Positions 41,342 through 50,563 of a stretch of DNA of 64,000 nt are shown in pieces (within the stretch, counting starts at the first letter, position 1; each line of letters starts with the position of its first letter). The notes beneath the pieces are model-generated. The model was not told the DNA's origin and did no database searches. It was given only the letters and a program-made list of their open reading frames with translations. The position numbers and the translations under genes are program-made. The DNA is from Anoxynatronum sibiricum (GTDB taxonomy: Bacteria > Bacillota > Clostridia > Peptostreptococcales > Tindalliaceae). The stretch spans positions 248,001-312,000 of the forward strand of contig NZ_JBCITM010000001.1 in the NCBI RefSeq assembly GCF_039414295.1. The letters are read 5' to 3'.

Positions 41342-41370
41342 TTGATCATCGGGCAGATCAAGAGTATAAT
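41342..41370 (+). promoter_or_regulatory. Promoter of rarD-like gene
   Basis: TTGATC (41342-41347) and TATAAT (41365-41370) have a 17-base spacer, about 80 bases before the start codon. The stretch from 41255 to 41341 shows nothing else. Confidence 0.7.
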
Positions 41371-41450
41371 AATAACAATTGATTGAGTCCCAAGATGAAT
41401 CATGAGTTTAACGAGAAATGCACAAAAGCTGGTCGAAAGGAAGCGACACT

Positions 41451-42383
41451 ATGACAACGGAATCATCAACATCTTCAACCACGGGTGCTGTCAAGGGCAT
41501 CTATTATGCACTGGCTGCATTTATGCTGTGGGGATTCCTGCCACTCTACTGGAAAACACTGCAGTCATTTTCTGCAGGAATCATTCTGGCAAACCGAATT
41601 ATCTGGTCGGCTATTTTTGTGTTCTTCTTGTTAAAAAAAAGGAAGCAGATGGAAACTGTTAAGTCAGTGATTCGGGATAAAAAACAACTCTTTCGGGTTT
41701 TTCTTTCTGCAGTGGTCATTTCGGGCAACTGGTTTGTCTATATTTGGGCAGTTAATGCCAACCATGTGATTGAAGCGAGTATGGGATACTACATTAATCC
41801 GTTGATAGTTATATTAATGGGTATGTTAATTCTTAAGGAAAAACTGAATCTAATGGAAGGAGCCGCGATTATCCTAGCATTTGCAGGGGTGCTGTTCATC
41901 ACTTGGCAGTATGGGCAAGTGCCTTGGATTTCTCTCTTTCTGGCCACCAGTTTTTCGCTATATGGACTTTGCAAAAAAATGGTACAGGTGGATTCGCTGG
42001 TGGCCCTCGGACTTGAAACTCTCATTCTCACACCTATTGCACTGATTTACTTGGCGGTCAACTTTAAGACCTTTATGGCCACTCTCCAGACGGTTTCATG
42101 GGTAACAGTGGCACTCCTTATCTTGTCAGGCGTGTTGACAGCATTGCCCTTGCTTTGGTTTGCCCAGGCAGCCAAATTGGTTACAATGTCAATTCTTGGA
42201 TTCTCTCAGTATCTGTCACCATCCATTTCATTGCTTTTGGGAATCTTTCTATTCAAAGAGCCGTTTTCAACCACTCACGCCATTAGCTTTGCACTGATTT
42301 GGACTGGTTTGTTGATATTCTCGTTGGCACAAACCCGAAAAATGCACCAACTCAAAAAGCAACCGCCGGCACAATCGGTGTGA
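41451..42383 (+). CDS. rarD: RarD-like EamA/DMT transporter
   Basis: The 310-residue integral membrane protein has about ten helices in two EamA repeats. It opens with GIYYALAAFMLWGFLPLYWK and contains SGNWFVYIWAVNANHVIEASMGYYINPL, both characteristic of RarD. The transport substrate of RarD proteins is not firmly known. An ATG 11 codons upstream is in frame; AGGAAG just before the ATG at 41451 supports the shorter form. It has its own promoter and precedes a phosphatase gene by about 85 bases. Confidence 0.9.
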   Translation: MTTESSTSSTTGAVKGIYYALAAFMLWGFLPLYWKTLQSFSAGIILANRIIWSAIFVFFLLKKRKQMETVKSVIRDKKQLFRVFLSAVVISGNWFVYIWAVNANHVIEASMGYYINPLIVILMGMLILKEKLNLMEGAAIILAFAGVLFITWQYGQVPWISLFLATSFSLYGLCKKMVQVDSLVALGLETLILTPIALIYLAVNFKTFMATLQTVSWVTVALLILSGVLTALPLLWFAQAAKLVTMSILGFSQYLSPSISLLLGIFLFKEPFSTTHAISFALIWTGLLIFSLAQTRKMHQLKKQPPAQSV

Positions 42384-42467
42384 TTAGTTATCAAATATTC
42401 AACACTGACAACCCTGCAGGTTGCAATGTAAGCTATTCAACTAATTCAATCAACAAGGAGTGTTAAT

Positions 42468-43082
42468 ATGACAACCATATTTCTCATGCGCCACGGACAG
42501 ACAGAGTGGAACGTGGCAGAGCGTTTTCAGGGAAGTGGTGATTCTCCTCTGACAGACCTTGGAAAACAAGAAGCATTGAAAGCCGGCGAGCGTCTTAAGG
42601 TAACGAAACTGTCAGCGATTTACGCCAGCCCCAGGCAAAGAGCCATGGAAACTGCTGGTTTAGTCGCCTCTTGGCATCAGTTGCCGGTGATCCCGCTGCC
42701 AGATGTGAGCGAAATAAGTTTGGGAAGCTGGGAAGGGAAACACTATGAAGAAATCAGAACCATCGATCCAACGGGGTATGAAGCGTTTTTTCGACAACCG
42801 GAAGCTTTTCAGGGAACAGATGGTGGTGAAGACTTTGCTGATGTAAGGCAACGGGCAGTAAATGCGCTGGAAGCACTGGCAAACAAACATACGAATACAA
42901 AAATATTGGTTGTCAGTCACGCCATCACCATTCGTGTGTTGTTGACGCATTATCTGAACTGCTCCATCAATCATTTGTGGGAAGTGGCAAAGATTAGACA
43001 GACCAGTCTCTCCGAAATTCGCTTTAATGCAAAAGGCATACAGGTTGGATTGTTGGGGTGCACAGCTCATCTCGATGAATGA
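42468..43082 (+). CDS. Histidine phosphatase (phosphoglycerate-mutase-like) family protein
   Basis: The 204-residue phosphatase has the catalytic RHG motif (FLMRHGQTEWN, His9). It also has YASPRQRAMETA, SEISLGSWEG and the second histidine in VVSHAITIRVLL. The form is that of broad-specificity phosphatases such as PhoE, or alpha-ribazole phosphatase CobC. No cobalamin gene is nearby, so the broad reading is safer. AAGGAG precedes the ATG. Confidence 0.9.
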   Translation: MTTIFLMRHGQTEWNVAERFQGSGDSPLTDLGKQEALKAGERLKVTKLSAIYASPRQRAMETAGLVASWHQLPVIPLPDVSEISLGSWEGKHYEEIRTIDPTGYEAFFRQPEAFQGTDGGEDFADVRQRAVNALEALANKHTNTKILVVSHAITIRVLLTHYLNCSINHLWEVAKIRQTSLSEIRFNAKGIQVGLLGCTAHLDE

Positions 43083-43170
43083 TTTTTTATGACCGCATTG
43101 TTAGAAGTGCATATTTCCGGGTAATGGTACTGTAGTGGTAATCTACATAATTCGGAAAGGGTGATAATGT

Positions 43171-43665
43171 ATGGCAGTTGAGTTTAATGCAGGTAAATTA
43201 CTTCAGGTACTGGTTCGGAATGAAGCAAAAGTGGCTGAGCTGTATACCAATCTGGCTGCTCAGATGGAAGTGGGAAAGGGAGCCAATCTGTTTCAGTTAT
43301 TGGCAGAAGACGAAAAGAGGCACGAAAAAATCTACACAGAGTTATTAAACCGCCTGCCTGCCGCAGGAGTGGCTGAAGTATCAGAAGAAGATTTGGCATA
43401 TCTGGAGTCGCTAATGGAAAATGATATGTTCGCAGATGTTGATGTGGCGATGGAAAAAATCAAAGGGAAGTACACAAAGGATGAAGCTCTTGAAATAGCT
43501 GAAAAAGTGGAACGTGACGGCATCATGTACATTTATGAGTTACAGACACTGTTCCCGGATCTGGCACCTGCTGAAATGAAAAAAATACTCAACGAAGAAA
43601 GACGCCATTTGCAGGCTGTTTTGAGCCGTGGAATGGTGGATTTGGTGAAATACCTGAGATATTAG
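43171..43665 (+). CDS. Ferritin-like (rubrerythrin-related) di-iron protein
   Basis: The 164-residue, all-helical protein carries the spaced Glu and His residues of a ferritin-like di-iron site: NEAKVAELYTNLAAQM, then LAEDEKRHEKIYTELL, and later NEERRHLQAVLSRG. There is no rubredoxin domain, unlike the rubrerythrin at 50564-51127. It may handle peroxide or iron. AAAGGGTG precedes the ATG, and a short GC-rich terminator follows the stop. Confidence 0.82.
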   Translation: MAVEFNAGKLLQVLVRNEAKVAELYTNLAAQMEVGKGANLFQLLAEDEKRHEKIYTELLNRLPAAGVAEVSEEDLAYLESLMENDMFADVDVAMEKIKGKYTKDEALEIAEKVERDGIMYIYELQTLFPDLAPAEMKKILNEERRHLQAVLSRGMVDLVKYLRY

Positions 43666-43688
43666 CCAACGATTCGAAACATTTTAAG

Positions 43689-43711
43689 CCTCCGCGCAGG
43701 AGGTTTTTTTT
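43689..43711 (+). terminator. Terminator after ferritin-like gene
   Basis: CCTCC and GGAGG with a GCGCA loop are followed by TTTTTTTT. Confidence 0.85.
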
Positions 43712-43767
43712 ATTGAGATAGTAAGTGCCTGGTTAAAGACGTCAAAATAGATTATTTTGAAAAAAGC

Positions 43768-43803
43768 AATAACACCGGGCTTCAAAAAAACCCGGTGTTA
43801 TTT
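43768..43803 (-). terminator. Terminator of the DUF3798 ABC operon
   Basis: AATAACACCGGG and CCCGGTGTTATT form a 12-base-pair stem. On the minus strand it is followed, after GC, by TTTTTTC. It lies 24 bases past the stop of the last permease gene. Confidence 0.88.
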
Positions 43804-43827
43804 AAGAAAGATGATAATGAGATGTGA

Positions 43828-45117
43828 TTATTGGCTTAAACGACGACGTCCTTCAATTTGTTTCTTCCAGGCGTGCATCACCAGTGAAACACCAATAACA
43901 CCATAGGCTACAAAGACACGGAAATACTCGCCCAGTTGCGCATCACCAAATATGTTCCTGCCTGCCAGGGGCGATACGATAAACAAGGTGTGAAAAAGGA
44001 AAGTGCCCAGCAACGCGTGGCTGATTTTAGCATTGGTAACTGACGCACCCCCGATGAGTAGGGCGGCAACAGAGTAGAATCCAATTTGCTCGTGACTGCC
44101 ATAGGTGCTGAATGTCCCCAGATTTTGAAGGAAAATCAGATGTCCCCAGGAAGCAAACGTAGTGGACAAAATCATGGCAATCAAGCGGGTTTTATCTGAA
44201 TGGATTCCCGAAACAGATGCGATGTGCTGATCCTGTCCGACAGTGCGAAAATCCTGCCCCAACTTAGTGCGGGCAAACCAGGTGGTGAATACGCACATGA
44301 GACCAATCAAAATGGCCGTCAGCATGGGAACAGTGATCATGTTGATAATAGATGTGGTTCCGCGCACGTAAAGGCTCCAGACAATGAGAGCTGCACCCGT
44401 TGAGGCTGATATTAAATATCGCGTTTTACGAGGAGTCTGACCCATGGCGGGGATTCCCTTCATGTAACGATAGACACCATGAGCAATGACGCCAGCCCCG
44501 AAGAGAATGGCAGCGATGGTGAAGGGGAGCTTCCAGACATCGTCTATGGCATAGCGCAGGCCACCAGCCAAATCAACGGTGGTTCTAAGGCCCACACCTG
44601 AACTCAGTACCAAGGTTTCATTGGCGAAGGGAATCACTGACCCCAGCAGTATCAGAAAGATCAGCTGGTAGATCCCGTTGGAGAAGAAGCCCAGGATCAG
44701 GCCAGTAATCATCTCCTGTCCCTTGGTTCTGTTGAATAGTTTGCCAGTCAGATAGCCCAGCAAAATAGCCAAGGGGGTTGTCAATAGCACAGCAACAATA
44801 ATTCCGGGGATTCCGGGGATTCCCCAGTGAGTCACATAAATCACCGCTGCCTGGGCACACATGGCACCTAAGACAATGGCAAAGTTCAACCCCATACCTG
44901 CCATAACAGGCAGTAACAGTGCCAGTACCAGAAAGCTGTTACGAACCATGCGTGTGATAATGTCATTGAGCAGGAAGCCAACAGTCAAACCTGAGTAATA
45001 AAACCCGATGGCACACAACACAATAAAGAAGACGGTCACCATATTGCTGACCAGTATCCGTTTAACCTGTTGCAACCAGCTTTCTTTTGGAGGGGTGATT
45101 TTCAAATTATCTTCCAT
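43828..45117 (-). CDS. ABC transporter permease 2 of the DUF3798 system
   Basis: The 429-residue membrane protein has about ten hydrophobic helices of the BPD_transp_2 (RbsC/NupQ-like) type: MAGMGLNFAIVLGAMCAQ, LLGYLTGKLFNRTKGQEMITGLILGF and IGGASVTNAKISHALLGTFL. The N terminus adds about 25 cytoplasmic residues. GGAGGTGG precedes the ATG, whose first base is the last base of the permease 1 stop (TAATG). The two permeases are related and should form a heterodimer. It is the last gene of the operon. Confidence 0.9.
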   Translation of the reverse strand: MEDNLKITPPKESWLQQVKRILVSNMVTVFFIVLCAIGFYYSGLTVGFLLNDIITRMVRNSFLVLALLLPVMAGMGLNFAIVLGAMCAQAAVIYVTHWGIPGIPGIIVAVLLTTPLAILLGYLTGKLFNRTKGQEMITGLILGFFSNGIYQLIFLILLGSVIPFANETLVLSSGVGLRTTVDLAGGLRYAIDDVWKLPFTIAAILFGAGVIAHGVYRYMKGIPAMGQTPRKTRYLISASTGAALIVWSLYVRGTTSIINMITVPMLTAILIGLMCVFTTWFARTKLGQDFRTVGQDQHIASVSGIHSDKTRLIAMILSTTFASWGHLIFLQNLGTFSTYGSHEQIGFYSVAALLIGGASVTNAKISHALLGTFLFHTLFIVSPLAGRNIFGDAQLGEYFRVFVAYGVIGVSLVMHAWKKQIEGRRRLSQ

Positions 45118-46157
45118 TATTCGCCACCTCCAATCTGAGTTAATGCATACAGGATGATGCCGTTACTGATAACAATGCGTGCAATTTCTGCCAGGCTACT
45201 CACATCTTCCAATATTTTGTTGGCCACCGGTAATGAAACGACCAATAATGACTGGAACAGGAAAGCGCCAATGATGACATTGGTGATTGTGGCTTTTTTG
45301 ACGGTGGCACCGCCGATGAGAACGGCAGCAACAGCAGCAAAACTCATGAACATGGGAGCCTGGTAAAGCTGAATGAATCCAAAGCTTTGGCTGTAAACCA
45401 CGATACCGACAGCACTGAGCGCTGTTGACAACATGGTACCGATGACGCGCATCCGGTTCACACTTATGCCGGAAGCTGTAGCAAAACGAGGATTATCGCC
45501 GGCAGCAATCATTGCGATGCCGGTACGACTTCTCAGAAACAGCCACACCAGAAAACAAAAGACACCAAAGAACAACAGCAGTCCTGTGGGAATGGTGACT
45601 CCCATCAGGTTAAAAGAGCCCCAATGATTTAAGATCCGTTCATAGCGCCCTTGCAGTGTAATGGTGGTTCGCAGTCCGCTTCCAATGGGCCAGCGCATTT
45701 CTTCACTGGTGAAAGGCAGTACCAGCCAGCCGATGCTCATAAGAGAAACGATGGAAAAGCCCACATAAGTGGCGATGGTCATTTCAGAACCCTTGACCCG
45801 GTTCAGCAGCAAGCCGTAAAGATAGCCGGCTACCAGAGAAAGGGGGATGCTGATCAGAACAGCAACAAAAAAAGCGGTAAAACCATACAGATTGAACTGG
45901 ATGGCCAGAAGACCGCCAATGAGTCCGCAGACGATACCAATGGGAATCCCAAAATTCAGACCGATACCTGCAAGTATGCCTGGAACCATTGATAAAACGA
46001 GAATACCGTTCATTCCTGTTCTCACAAGGGCATCAGAAATCAAATCAGTAATGGGAATATTCAGCATAATGGCCAGGACGCATAGCAGTAACAGAAAAGC
46101 AACAATGATAATACGGGGAAGGCCAAACTGCTTGACTTTTGCTTTAACTTGGTCCAT
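45117..46157 (-). CDS. ABC transporter permease 1 of the DUF3798 system
   Basis: The 346-residue BPD_transp_2 permease contains GILAGIGLNFGIPIGIVCGLIGG, AGYLYGLLLNRVKGSEMTIATYVGF and AVLIGGATVKKATITNVIIGAFL. These parallel the partner permease, so the two come from a duplication. TTG at 46163 is possible, but ATG at 46157 has GGAGGT eight bases before it. The start overlaps the end of the ATPase gene by 14 bases. Confidence 0.9.
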   Translation of the reverse strand: MDQVKAKVKQFGLPRIIIVAFLLLLCVLAIMLNIPITDLISDALVRTGMNGILVLSMVPGILAGIGLNFGIPIGIVCGLIGGLLAIQFNLYGFTAFFVAVLISIPLSLVAGYLYGLLLNRVKGSEMTIATYVGFSIVSLMSIGWLVLPFTSEEMRWPIGSGLRTTITLQGRYERILNHWGSFNLMGVTIPTGLLLFFGVFCFLVWLFLRSRTGIAMIAAGDNPRFATASGISVNRMRVIGTMLSTALSAVGIVVYSQSFGFIQLYQAPMFMSFAAVAAVLIGGATVKKATITNVIIGAFLFQSLLVVSLPVANKILEDVSSLAEIARIVISNGIILYALTQIGGGE

Positions 46158-47772
46158 CTGCAATCACCTCCCGGCCTTTAGTTTTGTGATATTCGCCTGC
46201 CATCATCAGACCAAAATCCACATCACTGTCGTCAGGCGCCAGAATTCCTTCCAGCTTGCCTTCATTGACAATGGCAATGCGGTGGGAAATCATACGTAAT
46301 TCTGCCAGCTCACTGGAGGTCATGATGATGGTCATGCCATACTCCTTGTTCAGCTGAACCAGTGTATCCAGCACCAGCTTTTTGGCACCCACATCGATGC
46401 CCCGGGTAGGTTCGGAAACAAACAGCACTTTGGGGTTTAACGTCAATGCACGGGCGATACATACCTTTTGTTGATTACCACCACTGAGGCGACGGGTAAT
46501 TTGCTCTGGACCGGTGCAGCGGATGTCCAGTTCCTGGATCATTTTGAGGGCATGTTCCCTGATGCGAGCTGTTTCTTTCTGTGAGAGGGGGCCGTACTGC
46601 TTCACAAACTGCCGTTGAATCTGCATGGCAGTTATGGCGATATTCATTTCGATGGAAGTATCCAGCAGTAGACCAATACCGCGACGATCCTCAGAGACAA
46701 AGGCGAGACCACGGCGAAGCGAAGCAAAGGGATCATTCAGCTTCACTGGTGCATCATCCAGCTGCACGTCACCTTCAGCTTTGTGAAGTCCCATGATACC
46801 GTTTGCAAGGCCGATTTTTCCCTGTCCGGCAAGACCGCCGATACCAAGAATTTCTCCGTCATATATATCCAGATCAATTCCCTTAACCACTTCTCCAGGC
46901 ATATCCACATAAAAGTCTTTAATGGACATTAACACCTTGCGGTCAGCATTTGCTTCAAAATCTCTGGAAGACAGATCAATTTCACGACCCACCATCAGAT
47001 TAGCCATCTCAAAGACATCGGTATCCTCAATGTTTTTTGTGATGACATGCTGACCATCACGCAAAACAGTGATGCGGTCAGCCACTTGCTTGACTTCATC
47101 CAGTCGATGGGTGATGAAAAGAATGGCAATTCCTTCGGAAGCGATCTTTTTCATGGAAGCCAGCAGTTTCTGGGCTTCATTTTCGGTTAAAACAGCAGTC
47201 GGTTCATCGAAAACCAATACTTTCAGATTCTCCTTATCCAGTTCACGGGCGATTTCAACAAACTGCATAAAGCCCACGGGAAGCCCTGCAACCCGAACCC
47301 ATTCTTCAATGTTCATGCCCAGCTTATCAAGGGCGGCACGTGCATCTTTATTCATGGCTTCCATATCAAGGGTTTCCAGTTTTTTTCCGGCAACACGGCT
47401 GAGAAAGCTAGGATTCGTGATTTCTCTGTTTAATTTGATATTCTCGGTAATGGTGTATCCGGGAATAAGCATGAATTCCTGATGTACCATACCAATGCCA
47501 TGGTGCATGGCTTCCACCGGCGATTTGATCTCAACAGGATTGTCATTAATTAGCACCTGCCCTTCAAATCCCCCGGTGTTGTGGATCACCGACATCCCAA
47601 AAAGGATATTCATCAGTGTTGATTTTCCGGCACCATTTTCACCGAGAACGGCATGAATTTCACCCGGCTTCAGCTGCAGATTAACGCCACCCAGCACACG
47701 GGTGCCATAATAGACTTTGCCAATGTCTTGCATCTGCAGAACGAATTGTTCGGTGTTCTTGTCTGCGTTCAA
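46144..47772 (-). CDS. Tandem-domain ABC ATPase (RbsA-like) of the DUF3798 system
   Basis: The 542-residue ATPase has two nucleotide-binding domains, as in sugar and nucleoside importers of the RbsA/YufO group. The first has Walker A LGENGAGKST, VHQEFML, and Walker B VLVFDEPTAVLTENE. The second lacks a canonical Walker A (IGGLAGQGKIGLAN), as is usual, and has signature LSGGNQQKVCIARAL and LFVSEPTRGIDVG. The frame is open to 47841, but GGAGGG ten bases before TTG at 47772 suggests a TTG start. A perfect 14-base-pair hairpin lies between this gene and the upstream binding-protein gene. Confidence 0.88.
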   Translation of the reverse strand: MNADKNTEQFVLQMQDIGKVYYGTRVLGGVNLQLKPGEIHAVLGENGAGKSTLMNILFGMSVIHNTGGFEGQVLINDNPVEIKSPVEAMHHGIGMVHQEFMLIPGYTITENIKLNREITNPSFLSRVAGKKLETLDMEAMNKDARAALDKLGMNIEEWVRVAGLPVGFMQFVEIARELDKENLKVLVFDEPTAVLTENEAQKLLASMKKIASEGIAILFITHRLDEVKQVADRITVLRDGQHVITKNIEDTDVFEMANLMVGREIDLSSRDFEANADRKVLMSIKDFYVDMPGEVVKGIDLDIYDGEILGIGGLAGQGKIGLANGIMGLHKAEGDVQLDDAPVKLNDPFASLRRGLAFVSEDRRGIGLLLDTSIEMNIAITAMQIQRQFVKQYGPLSQKETARIREHALKMIQELDIRCTGPEQITRRLSGGNQQKVCIARALTLNPKVLFVSEPTRGIDVGAKKLVLDTLVQLNKEYGMTIIMTSSELAELRMISHRIAIVNEGKLEGILAPDDSDVDFGLMMAGEYHKTKGREVIADGPS

Positions 47773-47814
47773 GAGTGCTGTTCCCTCCTTCGTTAAGAGT
47801 GTTATTTGACACAA

Positions 47815-47845
47815 CAGTGTGCAAGGCTGGGAGCCTTGCACACTG
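47815..47845 (-). promoter_or_regulatory. Intercistronic hairpin between binding-protein and ATPase genes
   Basis: CAGTGTGCAAGGCT and AGCCTTGCACACTG pair perfectly over 14 bases around a three-base loop. The T-run after it on the minus strand is short (TTGTGT), so read-through is likely. Such hairpins after a binding-protein gene usually protect the upstream mRNA or partly end transcription, giving more binding protein than transporter. Confidence 0.8.
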
Positions 47846-47892
47846 TATAAAGTGACTATTAATCTGAATAGTTATTCTGCGTATGAGGTTTC

Positions 47893-49059
47893 TTAGAAAA
47901 TGATGGGAGCTCCCAGATACAGGTAGTAGTGTTCGTAGTCGCCGTAGTTTTCAAGAACAATCTCACCGTCGGCAACTTCACTCATAATGGAGGTCAGAAC
48001 AGCTGCGTCTGCCTTGCCATCGGTTCTGCCTTCAAGGTACTCGATGGCATATTTGACGCCGGCTTCAACATACATCATATTAACAGGAACAGACCAGGTA
48101 GCGACACGGCCGCTCATTTCTGCCTCGTCACATTTTTCTTCAATCTGACCCAAAATGTAATCCAAGTCACCAGCTTTGTCTTCTGGAACAGAAATACCTA
48201 AAGCTGCCGGCAAGGCATGGTATGGTGATGGGCAGCATTGTACAGGGTAAATAGCACCTGTTTCAACAGTTTGACGAATCATGGGTTCCATCATGGAGCA
48301 GTTGGTACCAAAGAAAGCGGTACTGGTGCCATACTCAGCCACTTTACGCGGCAGGTCTTCCATGATGAACTGCTGGGTTCCCGGGACGCCGGCATCGCCG
48401 GTTGGGTCTGGAGCATCTTCTTCAACAAAGCGCAGACCAAGCTTTTCTGCTTCGGCTTTCATCAGGTCGCGTCGTGCTGCCAGCATTTCATAAGACATGT
48501 GGCGGGGGAAAGAGTAGTGAACCAGTGTTTCAGCTCCCATGGCCTGTGCCTGTTGAGCGATCTGGGCACCACGAGCAAGGTCATTGGTCTGGATGATCAC
48601 GTCGCCGTAATCAGCGATAACATCAGGATCTTCCCCAGGAACGCCCAAAACGATGAGAATGTCGTCACGTAATTCACGAACACGGCCAACAGCAGCTGCT
48701 GCGCCAGGAACTGCCTGTACCATGACAATAGCTTTTACGTCAGGATCAGCAGCCATGGCCATCATGTTGGTGATGGTGGTTTCCTGCTCCTGCATAAAAC
48801 GGTCAGGATAAGTGGAAAGAACGATCATGTCGCCGTACATGGCTTTCATGTTTTCAGCGGCGCGGAATTCTTCTTCGCCTTGAGATACGGTACCGGTCAT
48901 AATCCCGATTTTGTAAGAAGCCTCAGCAGGTGCTTCGGCAGGTGCTTCGGCTGAACCACTGTCGGCAGGTGCCGGTTCAGGGGCTGGTGCAGGGCTGCCA
49001 CAGGCAGCGAGGCTGATGACCATCAGCAGGGCTAAAAGAATCAATAGGCTTTTTTTCAA
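47893..49059 (-). CDS. DUF3798-family substrate-binding lipoprotein
   Basis: The 388-residue lipoprotein has a signal peptide and lipobox LAACGS (Cys20). A Pro/Ala/Glu linker leads to a DUF3798 domain that looks like a type I periplasmic-binding fold: YKIGIMTGTVSQGEEEFRAAE, VKAIVMVQAVPGAAAAV, DYGDVIIQTNDLARGAQIAQQAQAMGAETLVHYSFPRHMSYE, and GTSTAFFGTNCSMMEPMIRQTV. Three cysteines in the mature part (NCSMM, VQCCPSP) are unusual for an exported protein. The substrate of this family is not known to me. With the ATPase and two permeases it makes a complete importer. AGGGAGG precedes the ATG. Confidence 0.9.
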   Translation of the reverse strand: MKKSLLILLALLMVISLAACGSPAPAPEPAPADSGSAEAPAEAPAEASYKIGIMTGTVSQGEEEFRAAENMKAMYGDMIVLSTYPDRFMQEQETTITNMMAMAADPDVKAIVMVQAVPGAAAAVGRVRELRDDILIVLGVPGEDPDVIADYGDVIIQTNDLARGAQIAQQAQAMGAETLVHYSFPRHMSYEMLAARRDLMKAEAEKLGLRFVEEDAPDPTGDAGVPGTQQFIMEDLPRKVAEYGTSTAFFGTNCSMMEPMIRQTVETGAIYPVQCCPSPYHALPAALGISVPEDKAGDLDYILGQIEEKCDEAEMSGRVATWSVPVNMMYVEAGVKYAIEYLEGRTDGKADAAVLTSIMSEVADGEIVLENYGDYEHYYLYLGAPIIF

Positions 49060-49217
49060 ATGAATATCCTCCCTTTGTCTTTAATCTCATTTTGACTTTT
49101 CGTTTGAGAAACATAATCAAATACTTCCCCGCATCCCCTCCTTTCAATTCTATCTCGACCGACATCCGCCGGCTGTGGAAAAAAAGGAAACTCGTTAATG
49201 ACACTTTTGAGAAATGC

Positions 49218-49291
49218 GTTGACTGATTTCAACTGTACAAACGTTTCACTACTTTCAGATGAATTATACTTCACCCGGAGGTAAAAAGCAA
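49218..49291 (-). promoter_or_regulatory. Promoter and palindromes of the DUF3798 operon
   Basis: On the minus strand TTGCTT (49291-49286), 17 bases and TATAAT (49268-49263) form a promoter. Just downstream lie the palindrome AAACGTTT (49246-49239), the core of many LacI-family operators, and a second dyad GTTGA-N6-TCAAC (49233-49218). Both would be in the early transcribed region and could bind a repressor. No regulator gene is adjacent. Confidence 0.6.
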
Positions 49292-49442
49292 GAAAATTCG
49301 ATGCATTTAAGCTTGTGATAAAGCTGTTGCAAATTGTTGAGATGTCTTGTTAAAGATGACGAAAGTCTTTATCCAGAAGACTGGTTAAATTGACAATTGT
49401 CGATGCCGGGCATCTCATTTGAGGAAGATTAAATCGAGATGA

Positions 49443-49471
49443 TTGTCTTTCCTATACGTGCAAGGTATAAT
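49443..49471 (+). promoter_or_regulatory. Promoter of psd
   Basis: TTGTCT (49443-49448) and TATAAT (49466-49471) have a 17-base spacer. The promoter overlaps an in-frame upstream ATG at 49439, which argues that the real start is the ATG at 49505. Confidence 0.7.
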
Positions 49472-49504
49472 GAAGTGACAGTATTCAGAAAGGATTTGAC
49501 TGAC

Positions 49505-50401
49505 ATGCAGCTGGATTATCGTGAACGTCATACTGATGAAATCAGAACTGAAAAAATAGCAGGTGAGACTTTTGTCAAATGGAGCTATGAGAACAAGGCT
49601 GGGAATCGCCTCATGGCGATGCTTTTGAACCGCAAATGGTTTTCAGCACTGGCAGGAATGGTGCAGGACAGACGTTTTAGTCGCAAAAGAGTGGCCGCAT
49701 TTATCCGGGAGATGAACATTGACCTGTCGGAAGCTGACAGAGAGATGCCTGAGGCTTATCACTCCTTCAATGACTTTTTCACGAGACAGCTTAAACCGGA
49801 AGCACGGCCTGTCCATTCTTCTCAACACCGCCTGGTTTCCCCTGCAGACGGACGCATGTTGGGATATCAGATGATTCACAACCTTCAAATGTTGCAGATC
49901 AAAGGCCAGTCTTTTACCATTACAGATTTGCTTCAGAATGAGCAAGAGGCGGAAATGTTTAAAAGTGGATCAGCTATTGTGATTCGACTGAGTCCTGTGG
50001 ATTACCACCGTTTTCACTTTCCTTGTGATGGTATTCCTGGGCCGGCCAGAACCATTAAAGGACGCTATGATTCAGTTAATCCGGTGGCTTTAAGGGCACG
50101 GCCCGGAATCTACTGCCGCAACCGAAGGGATGTGACAATGATGAAGACCCTCCAGGCGGGGAACATGGCTTTCATCGAAGTGGGAGCAACGCTGGTGGGC
50201 AGTGTTTGTCAGACTTATTCAGCCGGCATGCCTGTTTCGAAAGGACTGGAAAAGGGATATTTTCAGTTTGGAGGTTCAACGGTGATCCTGCTATTTGAAA
50301 AAGGGAGGATCAAAATTGATGAGGATCTCCTGAATAATACAGAAGCAGGATATGAGACGCTTGTCAAAATGGGGGAAGCCATTGCCGATATCACCAAATA
50401 A
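49505..50401 (+). CDS. psd: Phosphatidylserine decarboxylase
   Basis: The 298-residue protein is a proenzyme that cuts itself to form a pyruvoyl group and then makes phosphatidylethanolamine. Signatures are SFNDFFTRQLKPEARP, VSPADGR, and HRFHFPCDG with YHRFH. The processing site is FGGST with Ser258, where many enzymes have LGST. It lies far upstream of rubrerythrin and has no pssA gene next to it, whereas the two are often linked in Firmicutes. The ribosome binding site (GAAAGGA) is weak in spacing. Confidence 0.92.
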   Translation: MQLDYRERHTDEIRTEKIAGETFVKWSYENKAGNRLMAMLLNRKWFSALAGMVQDRRFSRKRVAAFIREMNIDLSEADREMPEAYHSFNDFFTRQLKPEARPVHSSQHRLVSPADGRMLGYQMIHNLQMLQIKGQSFTITDLLQNEQEAEMFKSGSAIVIRLSPVDYHRFHFPCDGIPGPARTIKGRYDSVNPVALRARPGIYCRNRRDVTMMKTLQAGNMAFIEVGATLVGSVCQTYSAGMPVSKGLEKGYFQFGGSTVILLFEKGRIKIDEDLLNNTEAGYETLVKMGEAIADITK

Positions 50402-50460
50402 CGAAACGGGGCGATGCAGCGATAATCAGAGACTATGAGAGACTATGAAAGAAAATAAAA

Positions 50461-50492
50461 ACGACACCCCTTTTGGTGAAGCGGGTGTCGCT
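50461..50492 (-). terminator. Terminator of rubrerythrin gene
   Basis: CGACACCC and GGGTGTCG form an 8-base-pair stem. On the minus strand TTTTTATTTTC follows. The plus-strand side has no T-run. Confidence 0.82.
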
Positions 50493-50563
50493 AACATATG
50501 TGCCTTAGAGTCACAGGAAATCATATGATGTTTCCTGATTATGGTCATCAGGCATAAAGTGCA

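Noticed and set aside
45651..46299. Plus-strand frames within the ABC permease and ATPase genes
   Set aside because: They lie opposite well-supported membrane and ATPase genes and show no family features.
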